From assembly GCA_025869455.1 (NCBI GenBank), contig JAOZVT010000477.1:1-11270 (forward strand): 11,270 nucleotides of DNA. The letters are read 5' to 3'. Below, in pieces: positions 1 through 6,469 of the stretch. Numbering within the stretch: position 1 is the stretch's first letter; each line of letters starts with the position of its first letter. This DNA comes from Prosthecobacter sp. Its GTDB lineage: Bacteria; Verrucomicrobiota; Verrucomicrobiia; Verrucomicrobiales; Verrucomicrobiaceae. The position numbers were made by a program, and so were the translations under genes. Under the pieces are notes generated by a model, which was not told the origin of the DNA, searched no databases, and saw only the letters and a program-made list of their open reading frames with translations.

Positions 1-646
1 CGGGAAGGAATTCGTGAGTCTGGTAGTCGAAATAAACGATGCCTGCATGGGGTTCATCGAACTCCTGACGGGATTCACGGCCCAGGCGGAACTTGGCGCC
101 AGCAGCGGCGTAGAGGTCTCCTTCATACGTGGCATCCACGAAGACTTTGGCCGTGAGGTTTTGATGGCTGCCATCTTGCCGATTAATGACGGCAATACCT
201 GTTAGGCGATTGTCTGTAACTTGCGCCGAATTTAAGCGCCAGCCTTTGAGAAGGGTGATGCGCGGCTCATTTGAAAGGAGTTTTTCAAAGACTCTTTCAG
301 CTACGGCAGGCTCTGCATAATAACCTTCATGACAGAGCCGTGTGCTTTCGTGATTCGCGCCGTAGGTGGTGAGGTAGTGTGCGTAAACGCCGGCCACGAA
401 TTCTTTGAAAATGCCACCGATCTTCTCGCGATTTTCAATGTCGCTCTTGCCCAAGCCGCTCGTGGTCATGCCGCCAATATGGCGGTGGTATTCCACCAGC
501 GTGACGCTATGACCTTGGCGCGCTGCGCTGATGGCCGTGGCAATGCCGCCTGGCGTGCCGCCGTAAATGACGATATCCTGAGCCGACGCGGCCAGAGCGA
601 CACAAAAGCTGAGGCAGAAAAGGTGTAGGCTGCGCGGCATGGTCAT
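1..646 (-). CDS. FAD-dependent oxidoreductase, secreted, C-terminal part outside window (partial)
   Basis: The reading frame is open from an ATG at 646 to the left edge, giving the first 215 residues. A short hydrophobic leader (residues 5-22, ending ASA before QDIVIYGG) looks like a signal peptide. It runs straight into a Rossmann dinucleotide-binding motif, GGTPGGIATAIS (29-40), with the ribose-binding acidic residue E52 at the end of strand 2. The segment IGGMTTSGLGKSD (57-69) and the later DATYEGDLYAAAG (171-183) are typical of the PF12831 FAD_oxidored family. In Planctomycetes and Verrucomicrobia these proteins often sit in polysaccharide utilisation clusters; their substrates are mostly unknown. 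A second ATG at 640 is possible, and no clear ribosome binding site separates the two. The start lies only 6 bases after the stop of the DUF1080-like gene, so co-transcription and perhaps translational coupling are likely. Family assignment is firm; the reaction is not known. Confidence 0.88.
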   Translation of the reverse strand, partial: MTMPRSLHLFCLSFCVALAASAQDIVIYGGTPGGIATAISAARQGHSVTLVEYHRHIGGMTTSGLGKSDIENREKIGGIFKEFVAGVYAHYLTTYGANHESTRLCHEGYYAEPAVAERVFEKLLSNEPRITLLKGWRLNSAQVTDNRLTGIAVINRQDGSHQNLTAKVFVDATYEGDLYAAAGAKFRLGRESRQEFDEPHAGIVYFDYQTHEFLP

Positions 647-652
647 GCGGGA

Positions 653-1330
653 TCAGGATTTGGGCTTGGCGCTCCAGAGGGCGAGGTTGCGGAACTGTGC
701 ACCTTCACCGCGTGCCACCATGCCGACACGCCCTTTGCGATCTTTGAACCGTTCATGGCTGCCTTCCAAAACGTGATCGTCAATGCGGGCCACCCAGCGG
801 TCACCACAGACCTCCACGGTGATGCGATGCCAGGCTTCTGGATCGATCTTCACCTCGATCTTTTTCAGTTCTTCCCGGCGGGTTTCTTTGGCGATGCCAC
901 TCATTTTCTGAATCCAAATGGCGGTGGGAGTAATGACGACGCGGCCGAGGTGATTGTTCGGGCTATTGGTATCACGGCAAACAAAGCCGACCTGAGGTGA
1001 TGGCCCGAGTTTGAACTCTCCCGTGAGGATAAGATCTCCTAGATCCGTGAGGTGTTCGCATACGGCCTCATGTCCATTGGGGCGCTTTTCGCTGGGGCCT
1101 TCCTGGATGGCATAGGCAGCTCCATCCACGATGCTCCATTTGCCAATGCCTGCACGCCAGCCTTCGGTGCCTTGTTGACGTTCGCGAGCAAAGGCCTCCG
1201 CTTTGTCGAATTTTTCCGCTGCAATTAAGGTCACCGCTTCGCTGATTTGTGTAGGTGGCGGCGTTGGGTTTTCAGCGGATGCCAAGTGAGCGGCAAGAAG
1301 GAGAGGCAGGAGTAACAATGAGGTTTTCAT
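653..1330 (-). CDS. Secreted DUF1080-like (3-keto-disaccharide hydrolase/LamG-like) protein
   Basis: This 225-residue protein begins with a clear signal peptide (MKTSLLLLPLLLAAHLASA, 1-19, cleavage before EN). The mature part resembles the concanavalin-like jelly-roll of DUF1080/PF06439 proteins: a GKWSIVDGAAYAIQEG strand pair (about 64-79), a VCEHLTDLGDLILTGEFKL block (88-106), a WHRITVEVCGDRWVARIDDH block (about 166-185), and the closing GRVGMVARGEGAQFRNLALW (199-218). The WHRITVEV...G...ARIDD pattern is the most diagnostic. Some members act on 3-keto-glycosides formed by partner oxidoreductases, and here the next gene downstream is a FAD-dependent oxidoreductase. That match of partners is suggestive only. 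It sits 36 bases after the sialidase-like gene and 6 bases before the oxidoreductase gene, so it is the middle gene of a probable operon. No membrane anchor or lipobox is visible, so periplasmic or extracellular location is likely. Confidence 0.75.
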   Translation of the reverse strand: MKTSLLLLPLLLAAHLASAENPTPPPTQISEAVTLIAAEKFDKAEAFARERQQGTEGWRAGIGKWSIVDGAAYAIQEGPSEKRPNGHEAVCEHLTDLGDLILTGEFKLGPSPQVGFVCRDTNSPNNHLGRVVITPTAIWIQKMSGIAKETRREELKKIEVKIDPEAWHRITVEVCGDRWVARIDDHVLEGSHERFKDRKGRVGMVARGEGAQFRNLALWSAKPKS

Positions 1331-1366
1331 GGGATGGGGTCAGTGGTAAAAGCAACAGCGGATGGA

Positions 1367-2545
1367 TCACGGAGCACGCAAGCGGTCAATTTCGCCGAGG
1401 GAGACTTTGACGACTTCGATGGTTTGCTTGCGCCTGGAATAGGCGATGAGAAGCTGGCCGTCCTGTTCAATGACGTGCGGGTATTGAAAGGTTTCCGTGG
1501 GGCCAATTTTCAGGGGGTTCTTGATGGAGTCTGAGGCGGGTAAATGTGCCGGGATCGGCAAGGCCGCCATGCGGGTAAAAGTGACCCCATCATCCGAAGT
1601 CGAAAGGCAAAGGGGATCACGAACTTTGGGGTTGGCATTGGAAACTAGCACGTAATAACCACGACTGGTGCGCAGGCAGAAGAACTTGCTCGTAGCATCT
1701 GGGAAGTTCGTTTTTTCGGGAACAGACCAGGTGCGGCCATTATCCGAAGAAACGGCACGGTAGAAGCGGAAAGAGCCGCTGTTGTCACGGAAGAGACCGA
1801 GAAGGCGATTGTCTGGAAGCGTCCACCAATCGGGCTCTTCTGGGCGGAAGCCATCGGGACTTTGATAGGCGGTCAGTGGCACAGCTTTCCAATCCAGTGG
1901 GGAGGTGACGCCACCGAACATCATGGAGACCTTGCGGTCGTGATCCCGACGCAGCATGCCATACTCTCCGTTAGGCATCTTTTGCGGCGGGAAGTTGTTG
2001 ATGGCATCCTCCATCATGACGCCGAGTTCTTTCCACGTTTGCGTTTCAGGCTGCCATTCCCAAGCTAGGAGCTGGAGGCTTTTCCCGAAGAATTTGACAT
2101 GCCCCTTTTCATCGAAGGCTTCGTCATGACTGGCGATGGCCAGGAGTTTGCCATCGCGCACCCAAAGACCACGGGCGATGTAACGGAAGCCTTTCTTTGA
2201 AGAAGAGGGCATGACCTTTTGATCCGCACTCCATGTTAGGCCGTCTGGACTGGTGGCATAACGAACATGCTGCGTGGGATTGTCTTCAATGACGGGGCCG
2301 TGACTCCAGATGCACCAGTACTTGCCCTCGAAATAAGCCAGGTAGTTATGCAGACGGAATTTCCACTGCGTATCCCCGTGACTGACCAAAGCGTGATCTC
2401 CCTTTAAGACCTGCATTTGGGCGTAGTCGATCTTGGTCGGATCTTGCCCTGTGCCAGGAAGGTCCAACATGGGAGGAAGCTCTGCTCCTGAGAGGAGGGC
2501 AGCGCACAGGGATAGATATCCCAACGAATGGAGGAGGGTTTTCAT
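1367..2545 (-). CDS. Secreted sialidase-superfamily (BNR/Asp-box) protein
   Basis: I place the start at the ATG at 2545 (392 residues), because it gives a signal peptide, MKTLLHSLGYLSLCAALLSG (1-20). The frame extends upstream to 2758, but that extra 71-residue stretch has no secretion signal and crosses the REP repeat. Three Asp boxes (S-x-D-x-G-x-T-W/F) are visible: SPDGLTW (99-105), SSDNGRTW (266-273) and TSDDGVTF (316-323). They mark blades of a six-bladed beta-propeller. The C-terminal YPHVIEQDGQLLIAYSRR (355-372) followed by IEVVKVSL is typical of the PF13088 BNR_2 sialidase fold. No FRIP/YRIP motif is seen near the N-terminus, so classical GH33 exo-sialidase activity is uncertain. Related propellers cleave other sugars or are lyases. 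It is the first gene of the leftward cluster with the DUF1080-like and FAD-oxidoreductase genes. Confidence 0.8.
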   Translation of the reverse strand: MKTLLHSLGYLSLCAALLSGAELPPMLDLPGTGQDPTKIDYAQMQVLKGDHALVSHGDTQWKFRLHNYLAYFEGKYWCIWSHGPVIEDNPTQHVRYATSPDGLTWSADQKVMPSSSKKGFRYIARGLWVRDGKLLAIASHDEAFDEKGHVKFFGKSLQLLAWEWQPETQTWKELGVMMEDAINNFPPQKMPNGEYGMLRRDHDRKVSMMFGGVTSPLDWKAVPLTAYQSPDGFRPEEPDWWTLPDNRLLGLFRDNSGSFRFYRAVSSDNGRTWSVPEKTNFPDATSKFFCLRTSRGYYVLVSNANPKVRDPLCLSTSDDGVTFTRMAALPIPAHLPASDSIKNPLKIGPTETFQYPHVIEQDGQLLIAYSRRKQTIEVVKVSLGEIDRLRAP

Positions 2546-2587
2546 GAAAGGCTGGGCAAAGGCACACCGATCTTTCGCTAGGTGTGT

Positions 2588-2656
2588 CATGGGCAGAGCG
2601 ATAACGTCTGGCGCTAGGCTGTTTTTTCGAGCTAAAGCTCTGGAGTACTTTGTTTG
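2588..2656 (+). repeat. REP-like element, copy A, upstream of the RAYT gene
   Basis: The core at 2628-2656 is identical over 29 bases to copy C at 3295-3323. It holds a small palindrome, GAGCTAAAGCTC (stem GAGC/GCTC around TAAA), followed by TGGAGTACTTTG. A GGAG tetranucleotide beside a short imperfect palindrome is the usual layout of a REP recognised by a RAYT. To the left, 2588-2627 also resembles the flank of copy C: CATGGG, then GCAGAGCGATAACG (13 of 14 matches), then CGCTAGGC, with small indels between. The element lies between the start of the sialidase-like gene (2545) and the RAYT start (2696), so it is upstream of both. Confidence 0.85.
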
Positions 2657-2695
2657 ACGCTTGCGCGTGGAAAAAGATTTCACGAAGATCATTGA

Positions 2696-3242
2696 ATGAG
2701 TTTGGTTCCATTTGACCCGAGCGCGGATTTGTATGTGCATCGAGAAAAGCTCCCTCACTGGCGTCAGCGTGGGACGACTTATTTTGTGACTTCGAGATTA
2801 GCGGATTCACTACCTATAAAAGTGCTGTCGGATTGGAAGATGAAAAGAGATGAATGGCTAAGCCGCCATGGTTTGCATCTTGGCACAGCGCGAATGTGCC
2901 GAATTACTGATTGTGCGATTGTTAGCGGGGCACGAGAAAGCCTATCATTTGGATAGCTGGTGCATCATGCCGAATCACCTGCATGTGTTGGTGAAACCGG
3001 TTGATAAAACTGACCTCAGTGAAATCATTCGGCATTGGAAAGGTGGTAGCGCATTTGATATCAATCGACTGTTAGGCAGACAAGGACCTCTATGGCAAAA
3101 AGAATCGTTTGATCACATCGTTCGCAGCCAGGGACATTTAGAGCGCTTTCGAAAGTACATTGCCGACAATCCATCAAAGGCCAGATTAAAACGAGGCTTT
3201 GTAGTTGGACGAGGGACTGAGCAAAGTACTCCAGAGCTTTAG
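2696..3242 (+). pseudogene. REP-associated tyrosine transposase (RAYT, Y1/HUH family), frame-disrupted
   Basis: Two overlapping reading frames together encode one RAYT. The first (from ATG 2696) gives the typical N-terminus FDPSADLYVHREKLPHW...TTYFVTSRLADSLP and a helix ending in RDEWLSRHG. The second, open from 2862 to the stop at 3242, gives ECAELLIVRLL, then AYHLDSWCIMPNHLHVLV with the HLH (HUH) metal-binding motif, LWQKESFDHIVRS, and RKYIADNPSKARL with the probable catalytic tyrosine before IADNP. The switch falls between about 2862 and 2890 and is a +1 shift. Members of this subfamily usually carry an extra segment with a DxGxGxC-like block between these parts, and it is missing here. 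I therefore infer an internal deletion that also broke the frame. HUH and Tyr are intact, so inactivation is recent or the domain still does something. Programmed frameshifting is possible, but I see no obvious slippery site. RAYTs are single-copy domesticated relatives of IS200/IS605 transposases that process REP DNA. The last codons and the stop lie inside REP copy B. Confidence 0.8.
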
Positions 3243-3246
3243 CTCG
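3222..3246 (-). repeat. REP-like element, copy B, inverted, overlapping the RAYT stop
   Basis: These 25 bases are the exact reverse complement of the first 25 bases of cores A (2628-2652) and C (3295-3319). The RAYT frame ends in S-T-P-E-L-stop inside this repeat, with the stop codon TAG at 3240-3242. Copy B and copy C form an inverted pair separated by 48 bases, the layout of a bacterial interspersed mosaic element. Confidence 0.85.
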
Positions 3247-3249
3247 GTG

Positions 3250-3323
3250 CATGGGATGCGCAGAGTGATAACGCTAGGCAAAAGTGTATGTTTTCGAGCT
3301 AAAGCTCTGGAGTACTTTGTTTG
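3250..3323 (+). repeat. REP-like element, copy C, between RAYT and isomerase genes
   Basis: The core 3295-3323 is identical to that of copy A, including GAGCTAAAGCTC and the GGAGTAC segment. The left flank 3250-3294 shares CATGGG, GCAGAGTGATAACG and CGCTAGGC with the flank of copy A, but with different spacing between the blocks. It ends three bases before the stop codon of the isomerase gene. Paired with inverted copy B it could fold into a long hairpin with a 25-bp stem and could end transcription arriving from both sides. No T-tract supports ordinary intrinsic termination. Confidence 0.85.
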
Positions 3324-3325
3324 GT

Positions 3326-4987
3326 TCAGGCTAGGCGCACATCACCGCAGAGGGAGACGTGGATGCCGAGCTCGGCCATGGCAGCGGCTTTGATGCGGGC
3401 GGCTCGGTGCGCCTGTTTTTCATTGGGTGTGTAAACGACTTGGATGTGGTTTGACTTATGCCGCGCCATCATTTGATCTCGCGATACGCCTTTGAGCACG
3501 GTGTGCATGATGGGCCATTGAGGGGTGGTTTCCTGCCAGCGGCGCTCGGTTTCTTCAGGGGAGAGTTTGACGGACTCGGCCACGCCAATGTCACAATGCA
3601 AAGCACCGTTCATGACAAAGACGCGACTCCAAACGATGTGCCCGGGCTTGCTGATGCCTTTCATGGTGCCGCCACCGAGGCGGAAGTACATGGCAGGTTG
3701 GCGCTCTGTGCTGGCCCCTTTCCAGCCGCCGATGAAGTGGGCGGGTGGCGCGGCACCACTGATGAGGAGAACCCAGACATAATCTTTGTTATACTTTTGG
3801 CCCCAACGTAAATCGTGCAGGGTGTTTTCTGGAGCAAAACCGAGCTCACGCCAGAGGCGATACGTCACCAGCCCGTCTAGACCTGCGCATTCGTCCACTT
3901 CATTGAAGTGAGGCAGTGCTTCGCCTTCAAAAAGAATGCGTTTACCATCGGCACTGCGGACAGGTGGCCGATCAGCATTGTTTAGCATTCCTTCCACGAG
4001 GTCACTGGCGGGGGTCAAGTCTTTGAGGCCTTGCTGATATTGAATGCCGATGGCATCGCAGCCGAATTCATCTGCCAGGCGAACGGCGGCAATGTACATT
4101 TTGCATTGGAGGAGGAGTTGCGGTTCGGTGAGTTCGGTGGCTTCGTTTTGGCCTAACTTCATTTGCAATCCTTTTTTCTTTAGCCAAGCCAAGACGTCCG
4201 CTGCCTCGGCCTCTCCAATGGTCTGCATGGCGGCATACAGGGTGGACTGGCTGAGGCGTTCCTTGAAGCAGCCAGTGGCGTGGAAGAGATCATCTGGGAC
4301 AATGGCATTGTACATGCCCATGCAGCCTTCATCGAAGACGCCGAAGATGGCTTTGTTGGCGCGGAAACGGCGGCCGAAGTCACGACCCATGCTTTCATCA
4401 TCGGCGGGGAGTTTCAGGAGGGATAGATCACGGACATGAGATTGGTCATGCGTGACGACACCTGTGGTTAGCCATTCACGCAGGCCATTTTTGAAAAAGC
4501 TATCCGCGAAGGTTTCACTCCAAAGTGTGGAATAGTGGACGCCTGCTTTGGTGAGTGAAGCATTCAAATTGAGCAAGCCGACGAGGCCTGGCCACTGGCC
4601 GCTCCAGTTGGCGACTGTCAGGATGGGACCACGATGAGTGGTGAGTCCCGCAAGCACATGGTGGGAGTATTGCCACACGGCTTCCGCCACGATGAGCGGA
4701 GCGTCTGGATCTATGCCGCGAAAGACTTCAATGCCCTCACGCTGACTGGCGATGAAGCCGTGCTTTTTCTTGGCATCATAGGGATGTGCGCGTTTGACCT
4801 CAAAGCCTTCGGCCTTCAGGGCTTTGGCTAGGGCTTCTTCCATGGCCTTTTGTGCTGGCCAGCAGGTTTGGTTGGCAGAAAGACGTAAATCGCCGCTGGC
4901 GATGAGCTGGATGGTACGATGGGTCGGCATGGATAGTGTAGCATCTCTCAGGGCGGCTAATTCAGGCAATGCAACGCTGCTGCTCAT
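3326..4987 (-). CDS. L-fucose/L-arabinose isomerase-like protein
   Basis: This 553-residue protein matches the length and general layout of the L-fucose isomerase superfamily, which interconverts aldoses and ketoses using a divalent metal in the cytoplasm. No signal peptide is present. Visible landmarks are VANWSGQWPGLVGLLNLNASL (125-145), FGVFDEGCMGMYNAIVPDD (215-233) containing the candidate metal ligand E220, HFNEVDECAGLDGLVTYRLW (360-379) with candidate ligands E363 or D365, and SNHIQVVYT (512-520) with H514. A Glu, an Asp and a late His bind manganese in FucI, so this agrees with an intact active site, but I aligned it by eye only. An alternative start at 4930 (MPTHRTIQLIASGDLRLSAN) would remove 19 residues. 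The gene is divergent from a lipase-like gene with a 96-base gap, and its 3' end abuts a REP pair. The sugar substrate cannot be told from sequence; a fucose or other deoxy-sugar role is a guess from the family. Confidence 0.8.
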   Translation of the reverse strand: MSSSVALPELAALRDATLSMPTHRTIQLIASGDLRLSANQTCWPAQKAMEEALAKALKAEGFEVKRAHPYDAKKKHGFIASQREGIEVFRGIDPDAPLIVAEAVWQYSHHVLAGLTTHRGPILTVANWSGQWPGLVGLLNLNASLTKAGVHYSTLWSETFADSFFKNGLREWLTTGVVTHDQSHVRDLSLLKLPADDESMGRDFGRRFRANKAIFGVFDEGCMGMYNAIVPDDLFHATGCFKERLSQSTLYAAMQTIGEAEAADVLAWLKKKGLQMKLGQNEATELTEPQLLLQCKMYIAAVRLADEFGCDAIGIQYQQGLKDLTPASDLVEGMLNNADRPPVRSADGKRILFEGEALPHFNEVDECAGLDGLVTYRLWRELGFAPENTLHDLRWGQKYNKDYVWVLLISGAAPPAHFIGGWKGASTERQPAMYFRLGGGTMKGISKPGHIVWSRVFVMNGALHCDIGVAESVKLSPEETERRWQETTPQWPIMHTVLKGVSRDQMMARHKSNHIQVVYTPNEKQAHRAARIKAAAMAELGIHVSLCGDVRLA

Positions 4988-5083
4988 TCTTGCTGGGTAT
5001 GTGACGATTCTTGACCATGTGAGCCGACACTGACATTCAAGCTGACTATTGACCGTTCGGAGTTTTGGATAAAAGATTCCCTC
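4988..5083. promoter_or_regulatory. Divergent intergenic region, presumed promoters
   Basis: This 96-base gap separates the two divergent starts, so it must carry promoters for both the isomerase and the lipase-like gene unless one is silent. TTGACC occurs at 5011-5016 and 5049-5054 on the plus strand, resembling a -35 box. No good -10 box sits at the right distance: AAAGAT at 5072-5077 is the best match and would put the start of transcription almost at the ATG. No strong Shine-Dalgarno sequence precedes either start. Assignments of individual boxes are weak. Confidence 0.3.
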
Positions 5084-5788
5084 ATGAAATCAACCCAGCG
5101 GGATATCGTGGTTTTGGTCCACGGACTCGGGCGCTCACCACGTAGCCTGCTGGCCGTTCGTTTCTGCTTGTGGCGTGAAGGATACAAAGTGGTGAGTGTG
5201 AGGTATCCCTCTCTGCGTGTAACGGTGCAGCAGGCGGTGGATGACTATTTAGTCCCAGCCTTAGCGAAGTTGCGTCCTGCTAGAGGTACCAAGGTGCATT
5301 TCGTTACACACTCACTGGGCGGGATACTATTTCGAGCCTGGGCAGAGAAACGTGCTCCAAGTTTTCCGTTAGGTCGCACGGTGATGCTGGGGCCGCCGAA
5401 TCAGGGGAGCGAGATTTTGGCCCAACTCGGTAAGCATCCTTGGTTGCGTCGGATTTTTGGTCCCGTGGTGGATGAACTAGGCGTGGATGAAAACAGCACG
5501 CCGTGTCGGTTAGGGGCGGTACCTCCCGGTACAGGGGTCATCATGGGAAATCGTCCCATGATCCCTTTTTTCCGTGATTTACTAGGGCCGGAATCGGATG
5601 GCATCGTCACTGTGGCCGGCGGCTGGGTAATTGGTCAGGCTGACTTTCTGGTAGCGGCGGCGGATCACACCTTTATGATGTGGAGGCCTACCATACTGAA
5701 TGCCTTGAAGAGGTTTTTAAAGAAAGGCTCCTTCATTGCTGACGGTGAGTGGTCTATGGATGACAGGCTGGCACCTGCGTCGCCTTAG
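5084..5788 (+). CDS. Lipase-like alpha/beta hydrolase
   Basis: A 234-residue alpha/beta hydrolase of the small triacylglycerol-lipase/PGAP1-like group. The N-terminal strand and oxyanion-hole segment DIVVLVHGLGRSP (7-19) is followed by the nucleophile elbow VTHSLGG (74-80) with Ser77. MLGPPNQGSE (101-110) is the loop typical of these lipases. The rest of the catalytic triad is likely D172 (ESDGIVTV) and H195 (ADHTFMM). No signal peptide or membrane segment is visible, so the protein is probably cytoplasmic, or is exported by a route not seen here. It would hydrolyse an ester or lipid, but the substrate is unknown. It is divergent from the isomerase gene and lies 69 bases before the rlpA-like gene, which could be co-transcribed. 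Confidence 0.85.
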   Translation: MKSTQRDIVVLVHGLGRSPRSLLAVRFCLWREGYKVVSVRYPSLRVTVQQAVDDYLVPALAKLRPARGTKVHFVTHSLGGILFRAWAEKRAPSFPLGRTVMLGPPNQGSEILAQLGKHPWLRRIFGPVVDELGVDENSTPCRLGAVPPGTGVIMGNRPMIPFFRDLLGPESDGIVTVAGGWVIGQADFLVAAADHTFMMWRPTILNALKRFLKKGSFIADGEWSMDDRLAPASP

Positions 5789-5857
5789 CGGCATTAAAAA
5801 AGATTTCTTAATTTCTAAGGGTGACGAAGAGCATATCTCTGTTTATGTTAAAAGAGC

Positions 5858-6442
5858 ATGTTTTGTCGTTGGTTACTCTGTCTCTCCATGCTGGCCCTGG
5901 TCAGTTGTGCCTCACGTCCCCCTGCTTATCAGGAGCAAGGCTGGGCTTCCTATGTGGCGGATCAGTACACGGGCCGCCCGACTTCCTCGGGTGAATTATA
6001 CCATCCGCAGGCCTACACGGCGGCGCACACCTCTCTGCCCTTTGGTACAGTAGTGACGGTCAAAAACATCATGAATGGGAAAACGGTGAATGTGACGATC
6101 AATGACCGCTTCCCTTTTTACCCTGGTCGGATCATTAACCTTTCCAGCGTTGCCGCGCAGCATATCGGGATTCCTTACATGCAAATGGGGCAGGTACAGG
6201 TGACGGCCAAGACCATGCCCCAAGCAAACTACGGGCAGCAGCCAGCTTACCAGGCTCAGCCAAACTACGGTGCATATCCGCAGCAACAGCAGGCAGCTCC
6301 GATGTATCAGCCCCAGCAAGCGGCACCGACTTACCCTGTGCAGCAGCCGGGCTATCAGGTGCAGCAGCCAGCGGGAGGTGCCCCCAATGCCCCGACGTAC
6401 AATGGTGCGGCCAGCACGCCGCCTGGACTAAAAACCTTCTAA
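5858..6442 (+). CDS. rlpA: RlpA-like double-psi beta-barrel lipoprotein with Gln/Pro/Tyr-rich tail
   Basis: The 194-residue product starts with a lipoprotein signal: a hydrophobic stretch 5-16 and lipobox LVSC with the lipidated Cys17. The RlpA domain spans about 28-117. It shows GWASYVADQYTGRPTSSGE (28-46), TAAHTSLPFGT (54-64), VTVKNIMNGKTVNVTINDR (66-84) and PGRIINLSSVAA (89-100). E46, H57 and D83 match the conserved acidic-His-Asp set of RlpA lytic transglycosylases, which cut peptidoglycan glycan strands lacking stem peptides, often at the septum. The usual C-terminal SPOR domain is absent. Instead residues 122-180 form a low-complexity tail of repeated NYGQQPAYQ/QPQQAAPTYP-like units. 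Septal targeting by SPOR binding is therefore not expected, and the tail may span or bind the wall. The upstream AAAGAG may serve as a weak ribosome binding site. The symbol is by family, not proven orthology. Confidence 0.85.
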   Translation: MFCRWLLCLSMLALVSCASRPPAYQEQGWASYVADQYTGRPTSSGELYHPQAYTAAHTSLPFGTVVTVKNIMNGKTVNVTINDRFPFYPGRIINLSSVAAQHIGIPYMQMGQVQVTAKTMPQANYGQQPAYQAQPNYGAYPQQQQAAPMYQPQQAAPTYPVQQPGYQVQQPAGGAPNAPTYNGAASTPPGLKTF

Positions 6443-6469
6443 TCCAAAGCTTTGCCGCCCCAGGGTAGC

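Noticed and set aside
329..628. 99-residue plus-strand open frame at the left edge
   Set aside because: It is antisense to the FAD-dependent oxidoreductase, whose Rossmann motif is unambiguous.
2546..2758. N-terminal extension of the sialidase-like frame up to 2758
   Set aside because: The extension lacks a secretion signal, crosses REP copy A and overlaps the RAYT start; the internal ATG at 2545 gives a proper signal peptide.
2588..3323. CRISPR array or complete insertion sequence
   Set aside because: There are only three repeat copies, one inverted, with uneven spacing and a gene between them; no terminal inverted repeats, target duplication or second transposase gene is visible.
4044..4439. 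131-residue plus-strand open frame inside the isomerase gene
   Set aside because: It is rich in Ser and Arg, antisense to clear coding sequence, and has no recognisable motif.
5049..5077. Sigma-70 promoter TTGACC/AAAGAT for the lipase-like gene
   Set aside because: The -10 box matches only half of the consensus and would place the transcript start at the ATG; kept only as a weak remark in the intergenic entry.
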